Virus record (IMG/VR): IMGVR_UViG_3300028563_000334
Coordinates: 1 to 47,403 of that record
Source: a virus
Length of the DNA: 47,403 nucleotides
Reading direction: 5' to 3' (one strand)
The translations under genes were made by a program, and so were the position numbers. How positions within the stretch are numbered: the stretch's first letter is position 1; each line of letters begins with the position of its first letter. Below, one piece after another: positions 31,995 through 41,207 of the stretch. The notes under the pieces were generated by a model that saw only the letters and a list, made by a program, of their open reading frames with translations, did no database searches and was not told the DNA's origin.

Positions 31995-32887
31995 TTTATT
32001 ACAATATTATTTTGTAAAATAGCATTAAAGTCAATTTTTTCAAGATCAGATATTGAATTTGATTTATCTGCTGAAATTGTTGCATGTGGATGAATATGCT
32101 GCATTACTGCTCTTCTTATTATTTCTAATGCTGCAACTAAAGTATCACCTCTAGGTATAGGATGACCACCACCATCACCAAATAATTTCTCTCTGTCTGT
32201 ATTATTTAAAGTATTTGATTTAAATTTAGGTACTCCAGAATGAGAAATTAAGGCTATTTTATCGGCCATTAAAACATTATAGCTTGTGAAATCACTATTA
32301 TTACTATTTTGTTGAAATGTTAATCTTATTGAGCTTGGGTTCTTTTTATTTAATGCTAATATATTACCATCTTCATGTTGGCCAGCTCTAAGTTCAAGAT
32401 CGTTTGTTCTTAAAATAATATCACTATTATTTCTGCCTAATATTGCTATATCTTCAATATTTGGAAATACACCTACAGCATCTGGATATGTTGATGGTGC
32501 CTTTTCTGGAGCAGTTGCACCAATATTTGTTGTAGATAATGCAGTATATATACTATCAAAATTTATTTTATGTGGTTGTGAAATAATACTTCCTATCCAA
32601 AATCTACCTCTTTGCGTATATTTATTATCTTCAATATATATTCTAACCATTTCACCCACTTTTGGATATATATGAAAAAATTTAGGAAGCATTGGGTATG
32701 CATCAGGTAAATCGCTATTATTTGTTTTATTATCTATATTAGGTATTCTAACTTTAATACGACCACCATCAGTAGAATCGTCAATTAATACAACTTCACC
32801 ATAAAAAACATTTCGGCTATTACTAATATTTATGCCTTCTCTTTTAAATGGATCTGACTCATATGTTTTTTTGGTTTCGTACGACAT
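31991..32887 (-). CDS. baseplate hub/spike protein with gp5-like OB fold
   Basis: The 298-residue protein has an OB-fold like region at 25-105: FYGEVVLIDDSTDGGRIKVRIPNID, then MLPKFFHIYPKVGEMVRIYIED and RGRFWIGSIIS. This is the layout of gp5/VgrG N-terminal domains at the baseplate hub. A conserved GGHPIPRGDTLVAALEIIRRAVMQHIHPHA follows at 235-265. No lysozyme domain is seen, so it is not a full gp5. It overlaps the upstream 76-residue gene by one base. Confidence 0.65.
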   Translation of the reverse strand: MSYETKKTYESDPFKREGINISNSRNVFYGEVVLIDDSTDGGRIKVRIPNIDNKTNNSDLPDAYPMLPKFFHIYPKVGEMVRIYIEDNKYTQRGRFWIGSIISQPHKINFDSIYTALSTTNIGATAPEKAPSTYPDAVGVFPNIEDIAILGRNNSDIILRTNDLELRAGQHEDGNILALNKKNPSSIRLTFQQNSNNSDFTSYNVLMADKIALISHSGVPKFKSNTLNNTDREKLFGDGGGHPIPRGDTLVAALEIIRRAVMQHIHPHATISADKSNSISDLEKIDFNAILQNNIVIN

Positions 32888-33117
32888 TATTTATTTCTGT
32901 TATTTAATTCTTCAATAAGTAAGACATAATTATTTTCTAATTTATTTAATTCTGGTATTAGATTAATGTTAATAATATTACCATATTTTTCAATAATATC
33001 TTCATGTTCTTTAATAATATCTAAATGAGATAATATTTCTTTTTTAAGATTTTCATGATTATCTTTAGTTTTATTGATTAAAATTAATAATTCAGTTGGC
33101 GTTAAATTTTCATACAT
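32887..33117 (-). CDS. small coiled-coil protein
   Basis: A 76-residue protein, almost wholly heptad-like helix (LINKTKDNHENLKKEILSHL...). No family. Placed between two baseplate genes on one transcript, with a one-base overlap downstream. It could be a chaperone or a minor baseplate piece. Confidence 0.6.
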   Translation of the reverse strand: MYENLTPTELLILINKTKDNHENLKKEILSHLDIIKEHEDIIEKYGNIININLIPELNKLENNYVLLIEELNNRNK

Positions 33118-33132
33118 ATATTATGTTTTTAA

Positions 33133-33543
33133 TTACTGTATAACTCCATATCCATTCATTATATTTATAACAGAACCAACGACAGCAACAGGCCCGCCAC
33201 TATTTGCACCAGCACCATTGATTATACCGCCTGGAGCAATAGCAACTGTTATTTTTGCTTCCTGTTGTATCGCTTTAATTATTTCTTCTATCATTATTCT
33301 AATCATTATATCATTAGGATCAATAACACCACTAGGCAATGTTCCAGTAGCAGGTAAACCAGCTTCAGGTTTTCTCGATATAACTCTTGCAGCAATTTTA
33401 TTAGCCGATAAACCATTTCTATTAGGTACACCAAATAGCACCAATGGAGCAGGAACTTTAGGTGATTTATTAAATGATTGTAATTTTAAAATTTTATTAA
33501 AACCACTTAATATTGAATTTATATTTAAAAAATCTACAGCCAT
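33133..33543 (-). CDS. putative baseplate protein
   Basis: A 136-residue protein with a Pro/Gly-rich middle and a C-terminus rich in Gly and Ala (IAPGGIINGAGANSGGPVAVVG). It is located in the unit 31991-35273 with other baseplate genes. A longer frame on the opposite strand (33074-33622) has no support from family or codon features. Function by context. Confidence 0.55.
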   Translation of the reverse strand: MAVDFLNINSILSGFNKILKLQSFNKSPKVPAPLVLFGVPNRNGLSANKIAARVISRKPEAGLPATGTLPSGVIDPNDIMIRIMIEEIIKAIQQEAKITVAIAPGGIINGAGANSGGPVAVVGSVINIMNGYGVIQ

Positions 33544-33554
33544 TACATTATTAT

Positions 33555-34874
33555 TTAAATTTTTAATAAACTTTGAATTATACCTGTATAATTATTTATT
33601 CTTTCCATTGCTATTTTTTTAGCTGCTGGAATTATTAATGCTAACATTGCTTTTTTAATAGTATCAAATAAAAATTTATTTATTGCTGATTTAACAGTAT
33701 TACTAATACAATTAATTAATATAGAATTATTTTTAATATCATTTTCAGGATTACCATTAATATTTGATTGACCATTATTGTTTAATTTAGATATTAATAT
33801 TTGTAATAATTTTATTTGAGGTGTTGATGTAACTGATTGTGTAACTGTTAATATAATAAGTTTTATTATTCTAGTAAAAAATCCATCTTTTATTGTTTGT
33901 TGATTATTAGTTGTGGTATCTGAATTACTGTTATTATTTATTGTAGATGAAATAGTGTTATCAAAAGTATTTGATATTAATGTTGGGTCAGTAGATCCAC
34001 TGATTACACTTACTGCTGATGTTAATCCACTAAATGGCAAATTTAGTGATAATATACCACACCCAACATCATTATAAGATACTCCATTATTAAGTTCATC
34101 TGCTTTATTTTCAATATCATTTAATTCACTATTGTTAATAGTTAAATCAGTATTATTATCAATTACTTTTTGAAGTAACGTATCTGTTTTTATTTCATTT
34201 ATTAGTTGTGATTTAGTTTTATTTTGTTGAAATGTTACTGTTCCAAATAAATTATTTAATATTTTAGCTACAAGTTCTTTAATGCTAAATAATATTAAAC
34301 CATCAATAAATAGTATTAAAAAATTACTAATATTATTTGATGATGCAGATGGCGTTGGTTTAACATTTATGATATCTAAATTATCATTATAATTAATAAT
34401 CATCGTATTATTATATATAATGTCAGTATTTGGATTAGCTATCGCTTGATGTACATTATAATCAAAATCATTATTTTGTTTATTATATAATAAGTCACCT
34501 GCATTTGAATTAGGGTTTGTTTTATATTTACCATAAGTGTCAATGTCACTTAATTGAATAACATATCCACCATTTTTAAAATCATTAGGTAATTTATTGT
34601 TTGAGGATGGAGTAACTGCTTGTTTTTTTAGTTGAGTTTTTAAATCAGGTTCTATTTTTTGTAGAACATTAGTGAACATCTGACCAGTAGATTTTTTTAC
34701 TGCTTCACTTCCATTAATTAATTTTAAAAGATCAACTAAATATCCTGATATATCATTACTATTATTAACAGATGTAAATGCATTAGTACTATCGGGCAAT
34801 TTTTGTTGTTCTCTTAATGAGTTGTATGCGCCAATTTCAGTAAATACATTTTTTTTATCATCTACTAATCCCAT
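33555..34874 (-). CDS. putative baseplate structural protein
   Basis: A 439-residue protein, rich in Asn, Ser and Thr, with two hydrophobic segments (FLILFIDGLILFSIKEL at about 185-201 and a C-terminal FLFDTIKKAMLALIIPAAKK). No motif recognised. The order (126, 439, 136, 76, 298 residues) and the single late-type motif ahead of the first gene suggest a baseplate assembly unit. Confidence 0.5.
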   Translation of the reverse strand: MGLVDDKKNVFTEIGAYNSLREQQKLPDSTNAFTSVNNSNDISGYLVDLLKLINGSEAVKKSTGQMFTNVLQKIEPDLKTQLKKQAVTPSSNNKLPNDFKNGGYVIQLSDIDTYGKYKTNPNSNAGDLLYNKQNNDFDYNVHQAIANPNTDIIYNNTMIINYNDNLDIINVKPTPSASSNNISNFLILFIDGLILFSIKELVAKILNNLFGTVTFQQNKTKSQLINEIKTDTLLQKVIDNNTDLTINNSELNDIENKADELNNGVSYNDVGCGILSLNLPFSGLTSAVSVISGSTDPTLISNTFDNTISSTINNNSNSDTTTNNQQTIKDGFFTRIIKLIILTVTQSVTSTPQIKLLQILISKLNNNGQSNINGNPENDIKNNSILINCISNTVKSAINKFLFDTIKKAMLALIIPAAKKIAMERINNYTGIIQSLLKI

Positions 34875-34892
34875 GTAATATAGTTACTTATC

Positions 34893-35273
34893 TTAATTTT
34901 TATTCGATTTATTATTATTTATACCTTTTTCAATCATTTCAATCAATTCTTGTCTTCTTTGTGGTGTAACGGTTCCTTGATCATCATCATCTTTTTCTTT
35001 AGAATTTGTTTTAGTAGCATAAACAACTTCTTTTAAGAATTTTAAAAGCATAATTTTTTGATCTTGATTTTTTCCTTGTGCTGAAATGAGTTTAATAATA
35101 GTATCACCTATTGCAGCAATTTCACTATTTTCTTTAACATCTTTTTCCCATTTAGTAAAAAGCCTTGTAATATTAGCTTTTATAATATGAGATTCATTAT
35201 ATATCTCTTGAAGAAGTTTATTTGCACTATCTTCATCATTAAATTTTATTTTAAATCTAGTAGGTCTTGGCAT
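34893..35273 (-). CDS. hypothetical helical protein heading baseplate operon
   Basis: A 126-residue basic-then-acidic helical protein. No family recognised. It starts 13 bases downstream of a late-type motif and precedes the 439-residue gene, so it is the first gene in the baseplate unit. Could be a chaperone. Confidence 0.6.
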   Translation of the reverse strand: MPRPTRFKIKFNDEDSANKLLQEIYNESHIIKANITRLFTKWEKDVKENSEIAAIGDTIIKLISAQGKNQDQKIMLLKFLKEVVYATKTNSKEKDDDDQGTVTPQRRQELIEMIEKGINNNKSNKN

Positions 35274-35286
35274 ATTTATATTTTAT

Positions 35287-35296
35287 TATAAATACG
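35287..35296 (-). promoter_or_regulatory. putative late promoter motif, baseplate operon
   Basis: In the minus direction CGTATTTATA, 13 bases before the ATG at 35273. Confidence 0.45.
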
Positions 35297-35317
35297 ATAT
35301 ATAATAAAATCTATTTA

Positions 35318-36097
35318 TTATTCATCATTATCTGCTAGATAATCTGATTTTTCTAAAAAATATAAATCTTTAAATGGTTTTAATGATTGTCGAATATCTT
35401 TAGTTGAAAGGTTAGTTAATTCTTTAAGATAAAGTATAATTTTATTTTTTGCAAATTTATTTGTAACTTTTTTATTATATTTACCACTAGGGGTTTCTTC
35501 TAAAAATAATATATGCCAATTATTTAATATGTTAATAACAGCTTCACCTACAATAATTTCATTTTCTTTTAAAAGTTTATTATTTTCAATGGTATCTTGA
35601 ATTTTATCTATTAAACTTTGTAAAAAACATTCCATTTCATTATTTTCAATATTATCAATTTCTACTAAATATTCATCTTTTGCTTCAACATCATCAATAT
35701 AGTCATCAAAAAATAAATTTGTTTTTTTATCTAAATATGTTTTTTTTGAATGATCTTTACAATAATTTCTTACAATTGTTTGACAATAACTATAGGCTTT
35801 TGTTTTATTTCCCTTTTTACCTATTCGATTAGGATCGAATTTTATCATGTGTTCCAAAAGATGTGATAAAGCATTATTTTCTACATCAGTAATATCATAA
35901 CCACCTAAATGAATGGGATATCTACGTATAATAGATTCAATCATTTTTTTAAAAGGTATTCTTAATATTTCATTATATATTTTATTTTTTTCTTCAAATG
36001 TTTCTGACACATTATAATCAAAAACTGCTTTCTCTTCTTTATCACCAAAGTACATATTATTTACTAAGGCTGTTACTTCTTTCTTTTTACGTCCCAC
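35318..36097 (-). CDS. gp55-like RNA polymerase sigma factor for late transcription
   Basis: The 259-residue protein starts at GTG (36097). Residues about 49-118 (IPFKKMIESIIRRYPIHL, DITDVENNALSHLLEHMIKFDP, KAYSYCQTIVRNYCKDHSKK) follow the region 2 layout of sigma factors: a core-binding helix, an acidic turn, an FDP motif, and an Ala-Tyr-x-Tyr helix that contacts the -10 element. T4 gp55 (185 residues) has the same 'L..FDp....pyaYf...' pattern and directs RNA polymerase to late promoters. A second helical part (190-250) could act as region 4 or clamp contact. No other sigma factor is seen in the window. Confidence 0.7.
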   Translation of the reverse strand: MGRKKKEVTALVNNMYFGDKEEKAVFDYNVSETFEEKNKIYNEILRIPFKKMIESIIRRYPIHLGGYDITDVENNALSHLLEHMIKFDPNRIGKKGNKTKAYSYCQTIVRNYCKDHSKKTYLDKKTNLFFDDYIDDVEAKDEYLVEIDNIENNEMECFLQSLIDKIQDTIENNKLLKENEIIVGEAVINILNNWHILFLEETPSGKYNKKVTNKFAKNKIILYLKELTNLSTKDIRQSLKPFKDLYFLEKSDYLADNDE

Positions 36098-36178
36098 TAT
36101 ACATTCTATATTACATATATGTTATTTTTTAAAGGGTTAAACAAATAAAAACTATATTAATTATATATTTTTAATAAA

Positions 36179-36430
36179 CTAATGTTTATCACAACCTTCA
36201 CCTAACTGACTTTTTTCATCTTCTGGAATATATGGTATTTTACTTATAGTAATATTTCTTCCATTTGGCTTACCTCTTCCATACCATTCTTCTCTGGCTT
36301 GTAATGTATCATCAAAAGTTTTTAAACAATTAGTTAGATAATCTGCTAAAATAAAATCAGGAGTATCACTACCATTTTCTAAAGAAAATTTATTAATTAA
36401 TATTTCCAATTCTTTTCTAAAATTTTTCAT
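36179..36430 (-). CDS. conserved small phage protein
   Basis: An 83-residue protein with the pattern 'LINKFSLENGSDTPDFILADYLTNCLKTFDDTLQAREEWYG', which I recognise as a widely distributed phage family of unknown role. It is followed by 81 bases without a gene or visible hairpin before the sigma factor gene. It ends six bases from the next gene's start. Confidence 0.75.
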   Translation of the reverse strand: MKNFRKELEILINKFSLENGSDTPDFILADYLTNCLKTFDDTLQAREEWYGRGKPNGRNITISKIPYIPEDEKSQLGEGCDKH

Positions 36431-36436
36431 AGTAAT

Positions 36437-37234
36437 TTATTTATTTAAACCAGTTATATCGATTATTCTATCATTAATAAAATTACTTTCTTTCTTAGCT
36501 GTTTCAAACCAAAATTTTCTTTCCGTAATATTTATTGTTTTTAAATAAAAATCTGTAAGACTATTTTCTCTTAATGACAAATGTTTATATAGAAATTTAG
36601 ATACTGTAAAAAGTTTACCAGCATTATTTAATAATCGATAAATAAATTCAAGCATGAAAGTCATTTTAATATTAGATTTAAATCCACCTATATCAATAAA
36701 TGATTTTGTTTTAATTAATGCTCCAGATAATTTAAAGTCAGTATATTGATTTAAAATATTATTATTTAAAAATCCTGCTTCACCATTTTCACCAATTAAT
36801 TGCTGTGCCCAAGATCCTTCATTAGTAAATTTAATATAATTACCATTATTATCAACTTCAACAATTATTGGTAATAAAACGTCAACATTTTTATAATATT
36901 CTATATATTTAGACATTGATTTTACATATGTTGGGGCATATTCATCATCAAATTCTAATATCGAAAAATACTCAGTTTCAACATTTTTTACTGCTAAATT
37001 AATCTGTGTTTGAAAATCAGATTCATTTTTGTTTTCAATTAATTTAATTGTACTATCAAAACTATTTTTTTGAAAAAGTTTAGAAATATCATTACCAGTA
37101 TTAGTAGAATATACTAAAATAACAGGTATATCTGATTTTTGATTATCAACGCTTTTAATAGCATTAACTAAAAGCGATTCAATTGTTTCGTTTAATTCGT
37201 GAACTGGTATAATTACTGTTACTTTATTATTCAT
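36437..37234 (-). CDS. family 2-like glycosyltransferase (GT-A)
   Basis: The 265-residue protein begins KVTVIIPVHELNE, the usual GT2 first strand, and has the acidic DXD-like EFDDEYAP (Asp96-Asp97-Glu98) for the metal and sugar nucleotide. The part FKSNIKMTFMLEFIYRLLNNAG fits the acceptor-side helices. Cytoplasmic enzyme that would move a sugar from a nucleotide donor to an unknown acceptor, perhaps DNA, capsid or a host glycan. It overlaps the 104-residue gene by 8 bases. Confidence 0.8.
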   Translation of the reverse strand: MNNKVTVIIPVHELNETIESLLVNAIKSVDNQKSDIPVILVYSTNTGNDISKLFQKNSFDSTIKLIENKNESDFQTQINLAVKNVETEYFSILEFDDEYAPTYVKSMSKYIEYYKNVDVLLPIIVEVDNNGNYIKFTNEGSWAQQLIGENGEAGFLNNNILNQYTDFKLSGALIKTKSFIDIGGFKSNIKMTFMLEFIYRLLNNAGKLFTVSKFLYKHLSLRENSLTDFYLKTINITERKFWFETAKKESNFINDRIIDITGLNK

Positions 37235-37541
37235 TATAGTTTAAAATTTTAAGTTCAATATTATTATTTATTTTTATTACATCAACGGTTTCATTAGTAA
37301 ACACAAATTTATAATTATTATATGTCATTGTTTCTTTATTATAAAATGATAATGATTCAATTAATGTTTTATATTTTATCGGAACTATACAAATAACTAT
37401 TTCAACATTATTTTTAATGTTTTTTGTTATAACATTTAATGTTGTTATTAGTGTTTGATTCCAATCTATTTGAAATATAAAATCATTATCTTTATTATAT
37501 TTTGAAGGGATCTTGTAATCCCAAGTAAAATTATTTTTCAT
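37227..37541 (-). CDS. hypothetical protein between glycosyltransferases
   Basis: A 104-residue protein with alternating strands and helices, Asn/Thr-rich; no motif recognised. It is tightly coupled to both neighbours (8-base overlap with the GT-A gene, six bases after the GT-B gene). It could help one of the transferases. Confidence 0.6.
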   Translation of the reverse strand: MKNNFTWDYKIPSKYNKDNDFIFQIDWNQTLITTLNVITKNIKNNVEIVICIVPIKYKTLIESLSFYNKETMTYNNYKFVFTNETVDVIKINNNIELKILNYNE

Positions 37542-37546
37542 ATTAT

Positions 37547-38671
37547 TTAATTTTCTTCTTCTATTATTTTTTTAAATATTATTGCTTTTTCATTTAAAAA
37601 TTCTAAATAAGCATTTTGCACTTGTTTCTCAGATCCTTCAACCGAATATTTATCAGAAATATTTTTCATTTGTTTATATATTTCATCGCCAATTGAATCA
37701 TCTAAAAATTTAGTAACAACATCGCCAATTAATATTGGTAATGAATAAAGATCAGTTGTCCAAGCACCAGTATTTTGTTGATAAGCTGTTTTATCATCAG
37801 TCAATAAATATTCTGGTGTAACATCTGGTTTAATAGCAATTGGAATTACTCCACTTTTCATACATTCAAGAGGAAATGTTCCAAACGATGCAATTCTATC
37901 AATCCATACAGCAGCAAAATTAGTTCTAAGTCTTTCAGCAAAATCAATTCTTCTCATTGATTGAGGTGGATTTGCTTTCGTTAACATATTATCAAATGTA
38001 ATAAACGTATATTGAGGATATTTAGCATAAAATAATTTAACTATTTTTCCTACTTCATTTTGATTCCTTCCAACAATTGAAATAATTGGGTTTTGTGGTT
38101 TATTTGAATTACTAAAATAATCTGGAATACCAATATTATATGTTTTAATATTAAATTTATTATTATAATAATTAGTAACAAATTCTTTAAGAGTATTTGA
38201 TGTAGTTATTATATTTTGAACACCAAACATACTCCAATCCATTCCTGGTAATAAACCGCTCGTCATATAATCTACAGATTGTAAAAATCCAATTCTAATA
38301 CATGGCAATTCTTTCGTTTGTTCCATAATATTAGAAAATACTTCTGGAATTACCATTACATCTTCAGGCCCAACAGAAATATTAGTATTTTCCATTGAAA
38401 TATGTTCAAGATCCATTAAATTATCATCAACCCAAAATGGTTTTACAAAATCTTTCTTTTCAGTTAATATTTTAACATCAAATCCAAGTTTTTTCATCGA
38501 TGTAGCATGAAAATAAATTTCATAACTAGATGCATTAGGAATATTTGAATCTGGTATACAAAAAAGAAATTTAGATGTTTTACTTTCAATCTTTTGTAAT
38601 GATGATTTTATTTTTTCAATTTTAATATCATCAAATTCTTTTATTTCGTTGTTAATTAATTCTTCTGACAT
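37547..38671 (-). CDS. GT-B fold glycosyltransferase
   Basis: The 374-residue protein shows two Rossmann-like halves. The N-half has FLFCIPDSNIPNASSYEIYFHATSMKKLGFDVKIL, typical of GT4-like starts. The C-half has PIISIVGRNQNEVGKIVKLFYAKYPQYTFI and the donor-binding DRIASFGTFPLECMKSGVIPIAIKPDVTPEYL (the E of the EX7E-like motif). It probably transfers a sugar to a phage or host acceptor. With the GT-A enzyme it forms a glycosylation module near the late sigma gene. Confidence 0.8.
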   Translation of the reverse strand: MSEELINNEIKEFDDIKIEKIKSSLQKIESKTSKFLFCIPDSNIPNASSYEIYFHATSMKKLGFDVKILTEKKDFVKPFWVDDNLMDLEHISMENTNISVGPEDVMVIPEVFSNIMEQTKELPCIRIGFLQSVDYMTSGLLPGMDWSMFGVQNIITTSNTLKEFVTNYYNNKFNIKTYNIGIPDYFSNSNKPQNPIISIVGRNQNEVGKIVKLFYAKYPQYTFITFDNMLTKANPPQSMRRIDFAERLRTNFAAVWIDRIASFGTFPLECMKSGVIPIAIKPDVTPEYLLTDDKTAYQQNTGAWTTDLYSLPILIGDVVTKFLDDSIGDEIYKQMKNISDKYSVEGSEKQVQNAYLEFLNEKAIIFKKIIEEEN

Positions 38672-38715
38672 AATTTATTATTTATATAGTTTTATATTTA
38701 TTTAATTTTTATATT

Positions 38716-38910
38716 CTATGAATTATATAATTCATCTTTTTTAAAAAGATATTCACATAATTCGGGTATAGATACTTTAAAAGATTCAATTTTTTTATTA
38801 GGTGTAAAATTTACTTGTGTATATAAAAATTTTATCTGAGCTAATTTAAATAATTCATAGTCATTTTCTGGAAAAAATAAAATTAAACTATCTTCTATTT
38901 GTATTTTCAT
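38716..38910 (-). CDS. hypothetical small protein
   Basis: A 64-residue protein with a strand-helix-strand look. Unrecognised. Located between the GT-B gene and a 119-residue gene with AT-rich gaps of about 45 bases. Confidence 0.55.
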   Translation of the reverse strand: MKIQIEDSLILFFPENDYELFKLAQIKFLYTQVNFTPNKKIESFKVSIPELCEYLFKKDELYNS

Positions 38911-38958
38911 ATATTTATTTTTTATATTTAATTAATTTTTCAAATTCCTTATTATCAT

Positions 38959-39318
38959 TTAAATATTATTTAATAATTTATTTCTTTTAATATAAGCAAA
39001 GCATTTATCTGATTCATAAAACCAATTATCAGATTCATAATCTGGATGTTTTACATCATTTTTATATTCTTCTTCAAAATCTCTTTTACAGCTAAATATT
39101 TTATTATCAATAGTAATTGTAACTAATATAGTACCAATCCATGAAGTTGGTTCAATTTCAGTTAATTTATCATTACTTTTAATAACAGTAATTTTAACAT
39201 CATTTCTATTAAAAACTTTGGGAAACATATAATTCATATGTTGTTCTAAAGTTTTTGGAGAGCCATCAATTAAACCATATAATTGATTAATTATAAATTC
39301 TTTATATTCTTTTTTCAT
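38959..39318 (-). CDS. hypothetical protein
   Basis: A 119-residue alpha/beta protein with a C-terminal FYESDKCFAYIKRNKL. No motif recognised. Its start lies inside the end of the HAD-like gene (17-base overlap), which suggests coupling. Confidence 0.6.
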   Translation of the reverse strand: MKKEYKEFIINQLYGLIDGSPKTLEQHMNYMFPKVFNRNDVKITVIKSNDKLTEIEPTSWIGTILVTITIDNKIFSCKRDFEEEYKNDVKHPDYESDNWFYESDKCFAYIKRNKLLNNI

Positions 39319-40066
39319 TATATTTTATTAATTTTTCAAATTCTTTATTATCATTTAAATCTTTTAATTGTAAAATATTAATATAACCCTTTTTAATATT
39401 TTGATTATATGGTCTATCTGCTTTAATTACTTTTTTATTCCAAGGAATATTATCTAATAATTCTGGATCAGTTGTTATTAATATATCAATATCTTTCCAA
39501 AGTTCTTTATTTGTTTGAGGAAATAATATTTTTCTTGCTCTAAACATTACTTTTGATAAAAAGAATAATGTTGGAGGTATTGTATATCCATTTTCTTTAG
39601 AAATAATAATAAATTCAGCAAAATTAGAATATTTTTGATAAAATTTTTGTACATCATTTTCAAGTCCTTTGTACATTGCAGGTGCTAAACCATGAATTTC
39701 AAAAAGATAGTCTTCATACATAAATTTATTAAATACTTCAACAGCTGTTAAATTTATTGTTTGTTTTCTAAATGCCATTGAATCAACATCTGCTTTACCT
39801 GTTTCAGGATCTACTTGATAATATTTAGGATGAATATCTTCTGGCAATTCTTCATTTAAAAAATTTTCTTCTTTTGAAACACCTTCAAATTTATATGTTT
39901 TAAAAAAATCATATGAATAAGGATTTCCTTCTGGAATACCTTCTTCTCCAAATTCTTGAACATAATATTTATCAAATGTCATCCATCGGCATCTCAATAT
40001 CTCATTAATATCAATGCCAATTTTTAATTTATTTTTATTAAATATTTTATTGATTATTAAGTTCAT
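39302..40066 (-). CDS. HAD-like hydrolase/5'-nucleotidase-like protein
   Basis: The 254-residue protein has KIGIDINEILRCRW (14-27), resembling HAD motif I DxD with Asn in place of the second Asp, FIIISKENG (about 152-160, motif II-like Ser), NKKVIKADRPYN (motif III/IV region with Lys) and an ITTDPELLD loop. The order fits 5'(3')-deoxynucleotidase-like HAD proteins of phages. Change of the second Asp would weaken phosphatase chemistry, so it may be inactive or have another role. It overlaps the upstream 90-residue gene by 20 bases. Confidence 0.5.
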   Translation of the reverse strand: MNLIINKIFNKNKLKIGIDINEILRCRWMTFDKYYVQEFGEEGIPEGNPYSYDFFKTYKFEGVSKEENFLNEELPEDIHPKYYQVDPETGKADVDSMAFRKQTINLTAVEVFNKFMYEDYLFEIHGLAPAMYKGLENDVQKFYQKYSNFAEFIIISKENGYTIPPTLFFLSKVMFRARKILFPQTNKELWKDIDILITTDPELLDNIPWNKKVIKADRPYNQNIKKGYINILQLKDLNDNKEFEKLIKYNEKRI

Positions 40067-40319
40067 TATCTAATTTTTTTAATTGTTCTTGATGTTTATT
40101 TATTAATTCTTGATCAGTAATATACATTGGGTTAATACATTCGATTCTTGTATTATATTCATATGCTGGTAAATAAATAGTTTTACCATCGAAAAGATCT
40201 GAAGGTATATTTTCAACAAAATTTAAAATATACTCTTCAATTTCTGGAATGACTTTATTTGTCTTAATATCTAAAACTCCTATATATATAACATAAATTT
40301 TTTCTTCTTTCTTTTTCAT
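40047..40319 (-). CDS. hypothetical protein
   Basis: A 90-residue protein with a first strand KIYVIYIGVLDI and a helical acidic part. Similar short proteins occur in T4-like phages next to phoH, of unknown role. It follows phoH after three bases and overlaps the HAD-like gene by 20 bases. Confidence 0.6.
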   Translation of the reverse strand: MKKKEEKIYVIYIGVLDIKTNKVIPEIEEYILNFVENIPSDLFDGKTIYLPAYEYNTRIECINPMYITDQELINKHQEQLKKLDNELNNQ

Positions 40320-40322
40320 TTA

Positions 40323-41153
40323 TTATTTAGTTTTATTATATATTTTTTTATTATTTGTATTTGAAAAAGTATTATTATATTCATTAAATTTATTTTCAAT
40401 AATATTAATAAGAGGATTACGTACACTAGTATCATTATAATCCATTTCAACAACACCAATATTTTCAGTATTTTTAAACATTTCTAATAATACTGACAAT
40501 GAACTTTCATTTCTATTTTTTAAATCAACTTGATTAATATCGCCAAGTATAATCATTTTAGAATTTTCACCTATACGACTTAAAAAAGTTTTGGAATTAG
40601 ATACAGAAATATTTTGACATTCGTCTAAGATTATAATACAATCATCTAAACTAGCTCCTCTAATATAAGCTAGTGGAAGCGGTTTAATATATTTTTTATC
40701 TAAAAGAGATTTTAAAGTCGATTCAGATATTACCTTCTCAATATTAATGTAATATGAGAACATGTATGGAAAAATTTTAGAATTTTCATCTCCAGGTAAA
40801 AAACCTAGCTCTTCTCCAGGTAATGATGTTACAGATTTTACTAAATATATTCTTTTATATGGACTTTCTTTCTTTTTTAAGAGGTTTAATGCATAACTAA
40901 CTGATATAAAGGTCTTTCCGCTTCCTGGGAGACCTGCACAAATAGTAATTTCATTATTTTTAATAGACTGAATTAATTCTTTTTGTGATTCATTTTTTGC
41001 AATTAACTTTATTTCTTTATTAAGAATTTTATTAATTTCATCTTTACATGTAATATCAATATTTTTATCAACACTATTTCTCAATTCTTCGAAATCTCTT
41101 TCCTCAATCTGACTTTTAATAATTTTATTTCCGTTACTTCTTTTATTAGCCAT
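40323..41153 (-). CDS. phoH: PhoH-like ATPase
   Basis: The 276-residue protein is a PhoH-family P-loop ATPase: Walker A AGLPGSGKT at 73-81, Walker B IIILDECQN at 173-181, and a GDINQVDL motif with the sensor region after. Related proteins are RNA- or nucleotide-linked ATPases, common in T4-like phages, with uncertain substrate. It starts a minus-strand unit that runs through the HAD-like gene, driven by a host-type promoter at 41208-41239. Confidence 0.93.
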   Translation of the reverse strand: MANKRSNGNKIIKSQIEERDFEELRNSVDKNIDITCKDEINKILNKEIKLIAKNESQKELIQSIKNNEITICAGLPGSGKTFISVSYALNLLKKKESPYKRIYLVKSVTSLPGEELGFLPGDENSKIFPYMFSYYINIEKVISESTLKSLLDKKYIKPLPLAYIRGASLDDCIIILDECQNISVSNSKTFLSRIGENSKMIILGDINQVDLKNRNESSLSVLLEMFKNTENIGVVEMDYNDTSVRNPLINIIENKFNEYNNTFSNTNNKKIYNKTK

Positions 41154-41207
41154 TCAGCATAATACTAAAACTTTATATGTTATTTTTTAAAAACTTTCTT
41201 TACATTA

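Noticed and set aside
33074-33622. 182-codon open frame on the plus strand
   Set aside because: It lies across the 136-residue baseplate gene and the end of the 439-residue gene, both of which fit the operon. Its hydrophobic, Pro/Ile-rich translation is what the complement of a Gly/Ala-rich gene gives.
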